Below are positions 1 through 8,938 of a DNA stretch of 64,000 nt, in pieces. The notes under the pieces are model-generated. The model saw only the letters and a list, made by a program, of their open reading frames with translations, was not told the DNA's origin and ran no database searches. The DNA lies in NCBI RefSeq assembly GCF_900445235.1, contig NZ_UFSM01000001.1:372001-436000 (forward strand), in the 5' to 3' direction. A program made the position numbers and the translations under genes. Position 1 is the stretch's first letter. Each line of letters begins with the position of its first letter. Origin of the DNA: Aminobacter aminovorans. Its GTDB lineage: Bacteria > Pseudomonadota > Alphaproteobacteria > Rhizobiales > Rhizobiaceae.

Positions 1-996
1 GGCGCCGGCATGCGCCGTGTTGGTCGTCGAATCATATTGCGGTGCGACCTCGACGACGTCGCCGCCGACAAGGTTGAGGCCCTTCAGCCCGCGCACGATC
101 TCCAGCACCTCACGCGTCGTCAGCCCGCCCACCTCGGGCGTGCCGGTGCCGGGCGCGAAGGCCGGGTCGAGGCTGTCGATGTCGAAGGACAGATAGGTCG
201 GACCGTCGCCGACGATCTTCTTCGCCTTCTCGATCACCGCCTGTATGCCCATGCCACTGACCTCTTCGGCGTGGATGATGGTCATGCCGGACTCGTAGGA
301 GAACTCCCACAGATATTCGGCCGAACCGCGGATGCCGATCTGGATGACGCGGCTGGGATCGAGGACGCCGTCGAGCACGGCGTTGCGGAACGGGCCGCCA
401 TGGTGGAACTTGGTCAGGTCGTAGGCGCCGCCGGTGTCGCAATGGGCGTCGATGTGGATCATGCCGACCGGGCGCTTCTTGCCGACAGCCTTGAGGATCG
501 GATGGGTGATCGAGTGGTCGCCGCCGACCGACAGCGGCACAACGCCGGCGTCGACGATCTGGCCGATGCGGCGCTCGATGTCCTCATGGCTGAGCTCGAG
601 GCGGTAGCGGCTGCGGAACGGCACGTCGCCGATGTCGGCCACGCGCAGCTCCTGTACCGGGGCGCAGTCGAGCACGTGGTTGTAGGGCCCGATGCGCTCG
701 ATGGTGCGCAGCGCGCGCGGGCCGAAACGCGAGCCCGGACGGTTGGTCACGCCGAGATCCATCGGCACGCCGATCATCGCCACCTGCAGATCGCCGAAAT
801 CGGGATTGTCGTTATCGACCTGGAGGTAAGGTGCCGTCAGGAAAGTGGGCACGCCCGAATAGGGCGCGAGGCGGGTGCCCGACTTGTTGAAGATCTTGTC
901 GGCGACGCGGCGGAACTTCGGGTCGAACAGGTCGCCGCCATGGCCTTCGCCATATTTCTTGCGCAGCTCGTCGAGCTTTTTGACGTCGAAACCCAT
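1..996 (-). CDS. speB: agmatinase-family ureohydrolase (partial, C-terminus beyond window)
   Basis: The reading frame is open from the ATG at 996 to base 1 (332 codons), so the C-terminal end lies outside the window. Ureohydrolase signatures are clear: GGDHS with His161, DAHCD at 183-187, and FDIDSLDP with Asp272 and Asp274, the ligands of a binuclear Mn centre. The family hydrolyses agmatine or related guanidino acids (guanidinobutyrate, guanidinopropionate) to an amine plus urea. The exact substrate cannot be told from these motifs. A GGAGG ribosome site sits just upstream of the ATG. The gene is divergent from a LysR regulator, which is its likely controller. Confidence 0.9.
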   Translation of the reverse strand, partial: MGFDVKKLDELRKKYGEGHGGDLFDPKFRRVADKIFNKSGTRLAPYSGVPTFLTAPYLQVDNDNPDFGDLQVAMIGVPMDLGVTNRPGSRFGPRALRTIERIGPYNHVLDCAPVQELRVADIGDVPFRSRYRLELSHEDIERRIGQIVDAGVVPLSVGGDHSITHPILKAVGKKRPVGMIHIDAHCDTGGAYDLTKFHHGGPFRNAVLDGVLDPSRVIQIGIRGSAEYLWEFSYESGMTIIHAEEVSGMGIQAVIEKAKKIVGDGPTYLSFDIDSLDPAFAPGTGTPEVGGLTTREVLEIVRGLKGLNLVGGDVVEVAPQYDSTTNTAHAGA

Positions 997-1162
997 GGTG
1001 TCCTCCTGTGGTCCGAGATGGCAATGCGGTACGATCGCCTGCGGCCGTCCGCTCCCGGCGGTCGGCCTGATACCTCGTGTTCCCCGCATGCTTTTTGGTT
1101 GTTATGAGGCAAGTTTCCGGCAGCGCCGTTGAAATAGCAATTGATAATGTTAAGGTCTGTGC

Positions 1163-1179
1163 TGTGAGAATTTCTCACA
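1163..1179. promoter_or_regulatory. perfect 8-bp inverted repeat, candidate LysR operator
   Basis: TGTGAGAA, one central T, then TTCTCACA: a perfect palindrome with 8-bp arms in the divergent space between the ureohydrolase and the LysR gene, 30 bp before the LysR start. Position and symmetry suit an autoregulatory operator also acting on the divergent gene. That the LysR protein binds it is inference. Confidence 0.5.
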
Positions 1180-1208
1180 ATCGACGCTTCTCCCCCGGTG
1201 GAGTTTCC

Positions 1209-2171
1209 ATGTCCCGGCGCCTGCCCCCGCTCAATCCGCTGCGCGCCTTCGAGGCGACCGCGCGCCATGGCTCGCTGACCAAGGCGGCGGGCGAGCTCAA
1301 CGTCACCCATGGCGCCATCAGCCACCAGATCCGGGCGCTGGAAGCCACGCTCAAGGTCAAGCTGCTGGAGCGCAGCGGCGCGCGCCTCAAGCTCACCCCG
1401 CAGGGCGCCGAGCTTCTGCCCGCGGTCACTGGCGCCTTCGAAAGCATCGCTTCCGCCACTGCGCGCATGACCCGCCCGACGAGTTCGGGCAAGCTCACCG
1501 TCAGCTGCGTTCCGGCACTGTTGTCCCTGTGGCTGGTGCCGCGCATCGGCGGCTTCACCGCGCAATATCCCGGCATCAGCCTCAGCCTCAACGCCTCCAA
1601 CGACCCACGCGAGATCCATGCGCCCGACGTCGATGTCTGCATGCTCTATGGCGACGGCAGCTGGACCGACTGCTGGCTGAAGAAGTGGTCGACGCTCGAG
1701 CTGTTTCCCGTCGTCAGCCCGACCCTGATCAACAACCGGCCGATCCGCAGCGTGCGCGACCTGTCCGATCACGTTCTGCTCCATGCCGATGACGGGCGCG
1801 AATGGCACACCTGGCTCGCCGCCGCCGACGCGCTCGATGTCAAGCCGGTGCAGCAGCACCGCATGTCGGGCGCGAGCCTCACCACCGAAGCGGCGGTGCA
1901 CGGCCATGGGCTGGCGCTTGGCGACAGCGTCACCGCGTCGGGCATGCTCGCCAAGGGCCAGTTGGTCACGCCGTTCAACCTGTCGGTGCCGGCTGTCGAT
2001 GCCTTCTACATCGTCTGCCGCAACGAGGTGAAATCGGCCCCGATCGCCCAGGTCTTCATCGACTGGCTGTTCGCCGAGCGCGAGGAGCTTCCCGCGCGCA
2101 ACGAACAGGCCGTTACCGGCCAGATCAGCATCCGCAAGCGGCGCGGGCAGAAGGCGGCCGCCACCGGCTAG
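1209..2171 (+). CDS. LysR-family regulator, GcvA-like
   Basis: A 320-aa regulator with an N-terminal winged helix-turn-helix (about residues 5-65; PLNPLRAFEATARHGSLTKAA is the typical GcvA/AmpR-like opening) and a LysR substrate-binding domain after about residue 90. I chose the ATG at 1209 because GGTGGAG precedes it and the LysR opening starts there; the frame is open further upstream but that part overlaps the regulatory palindrome. Divergent from the ureohydrolase, it probably controls guanidino-compound use. The ligand is unknown. A short basic C-terminal tail follows the effector domain. Confidence 0.85.
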   Translation: MSRRLPPLNPLRAFEATARHGSLTKAAGELNVTHGAISHQIRALEATLKVKLLERSGARLKLTPQGAELLPAVTGAFESIASATARMTRPTSSGKLTVSCVPALLSLWLVPRIGGFTAQYPGISLSLNASNDPREIHAPDVDVCMLYGDGSWTDCWLKKWSTLELFPVVSPTLINNRPIRSVRDLSDHVLLHADDGREWHTWLAAADALDVKPVQQHRMSGASLTTEAAVHGHGLALGDSVTASGMLAKGQLVTPFNLSVPAVDAFYIVCRNEVKSAPIAQVFIDWLFAEREELPARNEQAVTGQISIRKRRGQKAAATG

Positions 2172-2333
2172 TCTTCGCCGGCGCCTGCTTTGATCCGCCG
2201 ATGCAACCATAGGGCCAGGGTTGCTTTTTTCACCTCTTAAGCTTGATCGGCCGGGCGCTATATCCCAATGCTGTCAATGAAGATGCGGCGCGCCTGGATG
2301 ACAGGTGGATGCGCCAGAGAGGAATGAAGCGGG

Positions 2334-3638
2334 ATGGCCAGGACCGACATTGCACGGCGGGTGTACAACCACACCTGGAAGCTCGACCCGATCGTCCGCT
2401 CGCTGCTCGACACCGACTTCTACAAACTTCTGATGCTGCAGATGATCTGGGGCATGCACCCCAAGGTCGACGCCACCTTCTCGCTGATCAACCGCGCCAC
2501 CTCGGTCAAGCTCGCCGAGGAGATCGACGAGGGCGAACTGCGCGAGCAGCTCGACCATGCCCGCACCCTGCGTTTCTCCAAGAAGGAGATGATCTGGCTC
2601 GGCGGTAACAATTTCTATGGCCGCAAGCAGATCTTCGAGCCGGAGTTCCTGGCCTGGCTCGAGAATTTCCAGCTGCCGCCCTATCACCTGGAAAAGCGCA
2701 ATGGCCAGTATGAGCTGACCTTCTCCGGCCCCTGGGTGATGACCTCGATGTGGGAAATCCCGGCACTTGCCATCATCAACGAGCTGCGCTCGCGCTCGGC
2801 GATGAAGGTCTTCGGCCCCTTCGCGCTCGACGTGCTCTATGCCCGCGCCAAGGCCAAGATGTGGGACAAGACCGAGCGGCTGAAGACGCTGCCCGACATC
2901 AAGATCTCCGATTTCGGCACCCGCCGCCGCCATTCGTTCCTGTGGCAGCGCTGGTGCGTCGAAGCGCTCAAGGAAGGCATCGGCGACGCCTTTACCGGCA
3001 CCTCCAACGTGCTGCTGGCCATGGATACCGACCTCGAGGCGCTCGGCACCAACGCGCATGAGCTGCCGATGGTCTATGCCGCACTTGCCAACGACGAGGC
3101 CGAGCTCAAGCAGTCGCCCTACAAGGTCTTGCGCGACTGGCAGCGCTATTATGGCGGCAACCTTCTGATCGTTCTGCCCGACGCCTTCGGCACCGCCGCC
3201 TTTCTGCGCGACGCGCCCGACTGGGTCGCCGACTGGACCGGCTTCCGCCCCGACAGCGCTCCGCCGATCGAAGGCGGCGAGCGCATCATCGACTGGTGGC
3301 GCAAGAAGGGCCAGGACCCACGCTCTAAGCTGCTGATCTTCTCCGACGGCCTCGACGTCGACACCATCATCGAGACCTACCGCCACTTCGAGGGCAAGGT
3401 GCGCATGTCTTTCGGCTGGGGCACCAATCTTACCAACGACTTCGAGGGCTGCGCCCCCAAGGAAACCGATCGTCTCAACGCGATTTCGCTGGTCTGCAAG
3501 GTCACCGAAGCCAACGACCGCCCGGCGGTCAAGCTGTCCGACAACCCGGCCAAGGCCACCGGCGACAAAAAAGAAATTGCCCGCTACCTCCGCATCTTCG
3601 GTGAAAAGGACCGGGTGGAGCAATTGGTGAAGGTTTAG
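2334..3638 (+). CDS. pncB: nicotinate phosphoribosyltransferase
   Basis: A 434-aa NAPRTase of normal bacterial length. It condenses nicotinate with PRPP (ATP-coupled) to nicotinate mononucleotide in the Preiss-Handler NAD salvage route in the cytoplasm. Visible family features are the N-terminal [11 protein letters not shown] segment, GTRRRHSF in the middle, and the FSDGLD and [10 protein letters not shown] segments of the phosphate-binding barrel. The start is the ATG in GGGATGGCC, with a weak purine-rich site upstream. It stands alone, with repeat elements downstream. The nicotinamidase gene (11886-12485) supplies its substrate and lies 8 kb away. Confidence 0.95.
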   Translation: MARTDIARRVYNHTWKLDPIVRSLLDTDFYKLLMLQMIWGMHPKVDATFSLINRATSVKLAEEIDEGELREQLDHARTLRFSKKEMIWLGGNNFYGRKQIFEPEFLAWLENFQLPPYHLEKRNGQYELTFSGPWVMTSMWEIPALAIINELRSRSAMKVFGPFALDVLYARAKAKMWDKTERLKTLPDIKISDFGTRRRHSFLWQRWCVEALKEGIGDAFTGTSNVLLAMDTDLEALGTNAHELPMVYAALANDEAELKQSPYKVLRDWQRYYGGNLLIVLPDAFGTAAFLRDAPDWVADWTGFRPDSAPPIEGGERIIDWWRKKGQDPRSKLLIFSDGLDVDTIIETYRHFEGKVRMSFGWGTNLTNDFEGCAPKETDRLNAISLVCKVTEANDRPAVKLSDNPAKATGDKKEIARYLRIFGEKDRVEQLVKV

Positions 3639-3682
3639 GGGTGGCTTGGGGCCTGGATTTGGGTTCCCTTCAACCTCTCATT

Positions 3683-3880
3683 CCTTCGCACACCCCCTCT
3701 GCCCTGCCGGGCATCTCCCCCCAAGGAGGGAGATTAGTCTCGTTGCCGGCGGCGCTCATTCTGCAACGTCGTATGGATGAACCTTTGCAACGTTGGTAGT
3801 TGGCCGGGCGGCTGATGAAGGCTTGATCTCCTCCTTGTGGGGGAGATGGCCGGCAGGCCAGAGGGGGGTGCGAAGGATCG
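3683..3880. repeat. pair of GC-rich intergenic inverted repeats (family A)
   Basis: Two copies of a roughly 50-bp unit face each other at about 3683-3735 and 3824-3880. The core reads CCCTCTGGCCTGCCGGCCAT followed by CTCCCCC and a purine run. The same unit recurs at 6926-7068. Rhizobial genomes carry many such intergenic palindromic elements; I do not assign a published name. They fill most of the 352-bp gap between pncB and the next gene and could act as a transcription terminator. Confidence 0.7.
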
Positions 3881-3990
3881 CGCGGCTAAAGGGTTGCCTC
3901 GCAAAGCGCGAGCGTCACCACCTGTCGCCATCCGCCGTAGATAGTCGCCCCCTTCCCGCGATCCCGACCATATGGCACACCGGCAACGTG

Positions 3991-5439
3991 ATGCGGGGAA
4001 CCAACACAGCCACCACTATCCAGCGCAATGCGGCAGCAATGCTTGCCGCATGCGCTGCGCTCGCATGGCAAACCTCGCCAGCTTTCGCCCATGCCTCCGA
4101 CCGTGGCCATGTCCTGCTGTTGCCGACCGGGCATTACATAGCCGGCGCAGCGTTCGCGGTGGCGGCGAGTTTTCTGGTGCTGGCGCTGTTGCCGCCGGCG
4201 CGGCTGGTGGCCTTCTGGCGCAGGCGCCAGCCGCTCGGTTCCATCCCCGATCTGCGGTTGCCGGCGAGCCTCGCCGCCTTCGCCGTCCTCGCGGCGCTGG
4301 TCACAGCCGGCTTCACCGGCTCGCGCGACCCGCTGTCCAACCCGCTGCCGCTGACAATCTGGACGCTGCTCTGGGTCGGGCTGACGCTGGCCCAGGGCTT
4401 GTTCGGCAATCTCTGGTACTGGCTCAATCCATGGTACGGACCGTATCGCCTGGTCACAGGAGCGCTGGGTGCCAAGGCTCGGCAAAAGACCCCGCTGCAT
4501 CTTCCCGAATGGCTCGGCTACTGGCCTGCGGTGATCCTGTTTTTCGCCTTCGCCTGGTTCGAGCTGATCGACCCCGCCCCCGACGATCCGGCGCGCCTCG
4601 CCACGGCCGCCGGTCTCTACTGGTTCGCCTCCTTCGCCACGATGCTGGCCTTCGGCTTCGAGCGCTGGAGCCGGCAAGGCGAATTCCTGTCTGTCTTCTT
4701 CGCCATGATCGGCCGCTTCGGCATCGTCGAGGCCGGCAAAGACGGCTGCCGCCTGCGCCTCGCACTGTGCTGGCCGGGCGCCAAGCTTTACCAGGCCGAA
4801 GCGCTGCCACTACCGGGCGCGCTGTTCCTGCTTGCGACCCTCGCTTCGGTGTCGTTCGACGGTTTCTCCAAAACCTTCTTCTGGCTCGGGCTCAACGGCA
4901 TCAACCCGCTCGAGCTGCCAGGCCGATCCGCGCTGATTGCCACCAACAGCCTCGGCCTGATGGCGATGTTCACAGCACTCGCCAGTGTCGGCATGCTCGC
5001 GGTCGTGGCGGGCGAAAGATTGGTCCGCAGCACCGTGCCGCTGACCGAGGCCGCCGGCCTGTTCGTCTGGTCGATCGTGCCGATCGCGCTGGCCTATCAC
5101 TTCTCGCACTATCTGACGGCACTTCTGGTCAACGGCCAATACGCGCTGGTGGCGCTGTCGGACCCGTTCGCAAGAGGCTGGAACCTGCTCGGCACAGCCC
5201 ACATGCCGGTCGAAGCCGGCATCGCCATGGGCGCGCATTCGGCCTGGCTGCTGTGGAACCTCCAGGCGGCGGCGATCGTCGGCGGGCACGTGCTGGCGGT
5301 GCTCGTCGCCCATGTGCTTGCCTGGCGAATGCACCCCAGTTCGGCCAGCGCCTCGCTCAGCCAGTTGCCGCTCACCGTGCTGATGATCGGCTACACCGTT
5401 TTTGGCCTCTGGCTGCTCTCGACAGCAACGGCGGGATAG
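3991..5439 (+). CDS. polytopic membrane protein of unknown function
   Basis: A 482-aa protein with a cleavable-looking N-terminus (hydrophobic segment ending in PAFAHA at about residues 26-31) and about ten to twelve hydrophobic segments. Notable stretches are HVLLLPTGHY just after the signal, WYWLNPWYGPY, and a late HFSHYLTALL. The frame is open from 3793, but that upstream part is repeat sequence, so the ATG at 3991 is preferred; no strong ribosome site is visible. Similar proteins are scattered in actinobacteria and rhizobia, some labelled fenitrothion hydrolase, a label I would not transfer. Function is unrecognised. The histidine-rich hydrophobic segments could bind metal or heme, which is speculation. 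Confidence 0.6.
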   Translation: MRGTNTATTIQRNAAAMLAACAALAWQTSPAFAHASDRGHVLLLPTGHYIAGAAFAVAASFLVLALLPPARLVAFWRRRQPLGSIPDLRLPASLAAFAVLAALVTAGFTGSRDPLSNPLPLTIWTLLWVGLTLAQGLFGNLWYWLNPWYGPYRLVTGALGAKARQKTPLHLPEWLGYWPAVILFFAFAWFELIDPAPDDPARLATAAGLYWFASFATMLAFGFERWSRQGEFLSVFFAMIGRFGIVEAGKDGCRLRLALCWPGAKLYQAEALPLPGALFLLATLASVSFDGFSKTFFWLGLNGINPLELPGRSALIATNSLGLMAMFTALASVGMLAVVAGERLVRSTVPLTEAAGLFVWSIVPIALAYHFSHYLTALLVNGQYALVALSDPFARGWNLLGTAHMPVEAGIAMGAHSAWLLWNLQAAAIVGGHVLAVLVAHVLAWRMHPSSASASLSQLPLTVLMIGYTVFGLWLLSTATAG

Positions 5440-5508
5440 TGCAAATGCAGGTGGATTTTGACCTTGGGGAAGCAACTATTGCCACCTCCAGGGATTGGTG
5501 ATCTAGTT

Positions 5509-5516
5509 TGTATACA
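5509..5516. promoter_or_regulatory. TGTATACA palindrome, candidate operator
   Basis: An 8-bp self-complementary TGTATACA lies 77 bp upstream of the ABC binding-protein gene in an AT-rich patch. A related GTATAC palindrome occurs at 24420-24433 before hyuA. GntR/FadR-type regulators favour such sites. Binding is not shown. Confidence 0.3.
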
Positions 5517-5592
5517 TGCAATTTTTCGCCTTCGGCGGAAGAGCTGCCAATCCGCATGATCGTTGGTCAAAGACACGGCAAGGGGACAGGGC

Positions 5593-6897
5593 ATGACTGA
5601 CAGCAATCGCTTCTTCGACCTCGGAAAATCGCGCCTCAGCCGCCGCACGGCGCTGAAGGGCATCGCCGCCGGCGCTGGCCTGATCGCGGCCCCGGGCTTC
5701 GTACGCTACTCACAGGCGCAATCCTCCGCTCCGATCAAGATCGGCTTCCAGGCCCACCGCACCGGCATCGGCGCCGCCTATGGCCGCTGGTACGAAAAGA
5801 CCACCAACGCCGCCGTGAAGCTGATCAACGATGCCGGCGGCATCAACGGACGGCCGGTCGAGATCGTCGTCGAGGATGACGGCACCGATCCCAAGCGTGG
5901 CGCCGAAGTGGTGGCGAAATTCGCCAGCCAGCACAAGACCGACATCGTCTTCGGCACGCTGTTCTCGCATGTCGTCGTCGGCTCTGCGCCCACCGCCGGC
6001 GAGCTCAAGATCCCCTATTATGTCGTCAGCGAGGGCTATCACGTCGCCTCGGGCAAGCTGAACCGCTGGGTGTTCCAGCCCGGCATCACCGACGTGCGCT
6101 CGCAGGTCACCTCGGTCGCGCCCTGGGTCGCAGCCAACCTCGGCAAGAAGGTGACGATGATCTATCCGGACTATGCTTTCGGCTACGACCATCGCGACTA
6201 TTTCGCGCCCGCCATCAAGGCGCAGGGCGGCGAGGTCGTCGCCCAGATCCCGATCCCGCCGACCGAAAGCTCGTTCACCAAATACCTGCCGCAGATCCCT
6301 GCCGACACCGAGGTGCTATACCACGTCATGGTCGGCCCAGGCGTTTTGACCTTCGTCAAGGAGCTCGGCGAATTCTACGGCTCGACCAAGCCGCAGCTGT
6401 TCGGCTTCATCGACTCGCTGGAAGCCGTCGACATCAACAGCCCTGGCCTCGAATTCCTCGACGGCAGCCATTTCTGGGAAGGCTCGCCACGCTACGCCCA
6501 GGCCAATGACAGCGAGGCTCAGAAGGCCTATCGCGCAGCCGTCGGCATCGACGACAACGGCGCATCGACGACGGATGCCAAGGACGTCTCGACCGCGGCC
6601 CACATGTTCGGCTGCTGGGAAACGCTCTATGTCATCAAGAAGGCGATGGAGGATTCGGGCTACAGGGGCCCCGAGGACCGCGCCAAGCTTGTCGAGGCGA
6701 CCGAGGCTCTGACCGAGTTCAAGGAAGGCCCCGAGCACCCGCAGGGCGACAAGAAGTTCAACGGCAAGATCCACCAGGTCTTCGGCCACCAGAACATCTC
6801 CAAGGTCGAAGGCGGCAAGCTCAACGTCGTCCACCGGACCTCGATCGAGGACGGCATGTACGAGCCGGAGGCGGACTACACGACGCAGCCGCTGTGA
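5593..6897 (+). CDS. branched-chain-type ABC transporter substrate-binding protein, Tat-exported
   Basis: A 434-aa periplasmic binding protein of the LivK/AmiC fold (type I). The N-terminus carries a twin-arginine signal, SRRTALKG at about residues 15-22, followed by a hydrophobic stretch and a cleavage region near SQAQS. Mature motifs include KIGFQAHRTG and NDAGGINGRPVE, standard for this family. The ATG at 5593 has AGGGGA upstream. It is first of five genes encoding a whole importer (to 10376). The family carries branched-chain amino acids, amides, urea and aromatic acids. Nearness to the heterocycle operon suggests nicotinate-like ligands, but this is inference. Confidence 0.9.
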   Translation: MTDSNRFFDLGKSRLSRRTALKGIAAGAGLIAAPGFVRYSQAQSSAPIKIGFQAHRTGIGAAYGRWYEKTTNAAVKLINDAGGINGRPVEIVVEDDGTDPKRGAEVVAKFASQHKTDIVFGTLFSHVVVGSAPTAGELKIPYYVVSEGYHVASGKLNRWVFQPGITDVRSQVTSVAPWVAANLGKKVTMIYPDYAFGYDHRDYFAPAIKAQGGEVVAQIPIPPTESSFTKYLPQIPADTEVLYHVMVGPGVLTFVKELGEFYGSTKPQLFGFIDSLEAVDINSPGLEFLDGSHFWEGSPRYAQANDSEAQKAYRAAVGIDDNGASTTDAKDVSTAAHMFGCWETLYVIKKAMEDSGYRGPEDRAKLVEATEALTEFKEGPEHPQGDKKFNGKIHQVFGHQNISKVEGGKLNVVHRTSIEDGMYEPEADYTTQPL

Positions 6898-6925
6898 GCA
6901 GCCTGCCGGATGCTCCCTAGGTTGA

Positions 6926-7068
6926 GTTCCTTCCCACCCCCCTCTGGCCTGCCGGCCATCTCCCCCGTAGGGGGGGAGATCGGCCGTTCGGACCTCGCTC
7001 GGGTCTTGCCACGGTCGCGACAGGCGGGAGGATGGGGAGATGGCCAGCAGGCCAGAGGGGAGTGCGAC
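6926..7068. repeat. family A intergenic inverted repeats, second locus
   Basis: Two facing copies at 6926-6984 and 7031-7068 of the unit also present at 3683-3880 (CCTCTGGCCTGCCGGCCATC plus a C run). They sit between the binding-protein gene and the first permease gene of one importer. The second arm is open in frame with the permease and offers a false upstream start. Confidence 0.75.
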
Positions 7069-7094
7069 AAAGCGCAATCCAGGTGGGTTGGCTA

Positions 7095-7976
7095 GTGGCC
7101 TTCTTCCCGCATCTCCTGCTTGCCACGCTCGAAGGGCTGGTCACCTCGGCAGTACTGGCGCTGACGGCGCTGGGCCTGTCGCTGGTGTTCGGCGTGATGC
7201 GCATCGTCAATGTCGCGCATGGCGAGTTCTTCATGCTTGGCGCCGTGCTCGCCTGGGCGATCACCACAGCCGTTAGCGGACACCCAGCTCTCGGCTTCGC
7301 CGCAGCCCTGGTGCTGTCGCCGCTGATCGTAGGTTTCATCGCCTGGATATCTGAGCGGCTTGTGCTGCGCCGGCTCGAATACAATCCCGAAGCCACGATC
7401 GTTGCCACCATCGGCCTGCTCTATATCATCCAGCAGCTGGCTCTGACCTTCTACGGCCCCGAGGCGCGACCGGTGACGCCGCCGTTCAACTACCGCATCC
7501 AGCTGCCATGGTTCGGCTATTCCGGCTACAAGCTGTCGATCATAGCGGCCTCCGCACTACTCCTGCTCACCACCTGGTTCGTGCTGACACGCACTCGCAT
7601 CGGGCTGATCATGCGGGCAACCCAATATGACCGCGAGACAGCACTTGCCTTCGGTATCCCGGTCGGGCGCGTCTATGGCGCAGTGTTCGCACTTGGCGCC
7701 ATGCTGGCGGCCATCGCCGCGGTGCTGATCGTGCCGATCCAGCAAGCGCATTACCTCATGGGGCTCGACCCGCTGCTGCTGTCGTTCATCGTCGTCATCA
7801 TCGGCGGGCTCGGCTCGCTGCGCGGCACCGTCATCGCCGCCCTGCTGATCGGCGTCTCCGACGGCATCATTTCGGTGTTCTTCTCGCCGACGCTGGCCAA
7901 GATCATCGCCACACTCGTCGTTGCCATGGTGCTGGTGTTCCGGCCGCAGGGCCTGTTCGGGACAGCAACGAAATGA
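7095..7976 (+). CDS. branched-chain-type ABC permease, LivH family
   Basis: A 293-aa inner-membrane permease with about eight hydrophobic segments and family motifs GLSLVFGVMRIVNVAHGEF near the N-terminus and the cytoplasmic loop GGLGSLRGT (residues about 238-246). I place the start at GTG 7095, which has AGGTGG eight bases upstream and begins at the first hydrophobic segment. The ATG at 7032 lies inside the repeat and would add a repeat-encoded GRWPAGQRG tail. The other permease gene overlaps its stop by ATGA. Confidence 0.9.
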   Translation: MAFFPHLLLATLEGLVTSAVLALTALGLSLVFGVMRIVNVAHGEFFMLGAVLAWAITTAVSGHPALGFAAALVLSPLIVGFIAWISERLVLRRLEYNPEATIVATIGLLYIIQQLALTFYGPEARPVTPPFNYRIQLPWFGYSGYKLSIIAASALLLLTTWFVLTRTRIGLIMRATQYDRETALAFGIPVGRVYGAVFALGAMLAAIAAVLIVPIQQAHYLMGLDPLLLSFIVVIIGGLGSLRGTVIAALLIGVSDGIISVFFSPTLAKIIATLVVAMVLVFRPQGLFGTATK

Positions 7977-8938
7977 GCGGCGACGGCACGACAACAAAGG
8001 TCTACGCGCTGCATGGGGCCGTCGTAGCCGTGCTCGTCGCGCTGAATTTCGCGCTGCCCGAGTATCATCATGGCGTGCTGGCGCGGGTGCTGGTGCTCGC
8101 CGTCTTTGCCATGGGCTACAACTTGCTGTTCGGCTATGTCGGGCTGCTCAGCCTCGGCCATGCCATGTTCTTTTCAGTAGGGCTCTATGGTGCCGGCCTG
8201 CCGCTCTATCATCTCGGCTGGGGCGTCGTGCCGGCCTTTGCCGGAGGCATCGGCGCGGGTTTCACCGTATCGCTGGTCATCGGCCTTCTGGCCCTGCGCA
8301 CCTCGGGCGTCGCCTTCATGATCGTGACGATGATGTTCGCCCAGGTGTTCTATCTCACCACGCTCTATTTCGGCGAATGGACCCGCGGCGACGAAGGGCT
8401 GGTGCTGCAGCAGCACACGCGGCGGATAGCGCTCGGCAGCGAAACACTCGACCTGACCAACCCGGCGACGCGCTATCTGATGGCGGTGGCGCTGTTTGCC
8501 GCGACCCTGTTCGCCACGCTCGCCATCGTCCGCTCGCGCCATGGCCGCGTGCTCGTCGCGATCCGCGAAAACGAGGAGCGGACGCGGATGCTTGGCTACG
8601 ACACCTTCGCCAACAAGCTGGCGGCAGTCGTCACCTCGGGCGTCATATGCGCTGCGGCCGGGGCCGCCTACGCACTGTTGTTCGGCTATGTCGGCTCGAC
8701 CTTCGCCTCGGTGCAATATTCGATCCTGCCGCTGCTCTGGGTGCTGCTCGGCGGCGCCGCGACCACGCTCGGGCCGCTGCTCGGCACGCTGTTCATGTAC
8801 TACGTGATCGACATCACCAGCAGCTACACCTCGGCCTACATGCTGGTTGTCGGCGCAATGCTGATCCTGCTTGTGCTCTGGTTCCGCAAGGGCGTTCTCG
8901 GCACGCTGCGGGAACGCTGGCTCGGGTGGCTGCCGTGA
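7973..8938 (+). CDS. branched-chain-type ABC permease, LivM family
   Basis: A 321-aa permease with about nine hydrophobic segments. Family motifs are NLLFGYVGLLSLGHAMFF near residue 45-62 and the EAA-like loop region IRENEERTRMLGYD (about residues 197-210) that contacts the ATPase. The start ATG overlaps the LivH-type stop (ATGA), showing translational coupling. It forms the heterodimeric membrane channel with the 7095-7976 product. Confidence 0.92.
   Translation: MSGDGTTTKVYALHGAVVAVLVALNFALPEYHHGVLARVLVLAVFAMGYNLLFGYVGLLSLGHAMFFSVGLYGAGLPLYHLGWGVVPAFAGGIGAGFTVSLVIGLLALRTSGVAFMIVTMMFAQVFYLTTLYFGEWTRGDEGLVLQQHTRRIALGSETLDLTNPATRYLMAVALFAATLFATLAIVRSRHGRVLVAIRENEERTRMLGYDTFANKLAAVVTSGVICAAAGAAYALLFGYVGSTFASVQYSILPLLWVLLGGAATTLGPLLGTLFMYYVIDITSSYTSAYMLVVGAMLILLVLWFRKGVLGTLRERWLGWLP

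Noticed and set aside
837..2210. A 457-codon minus-strand frame across agmatinase, LysR and their divergent region.
   Set aside because: It covers the LysR gene and the regulatory palindrome and shows no domain; it is a codon-usage shadow.
7032..7094. ATG at 7032 as the start of the LivH-type permease.
   Set aside because: It encodes GRWPAGQRG from the intergenic repeat; the same peptide appears at 3841-3880 in unrelated context. GTG 7095 has a proper ribosome site.
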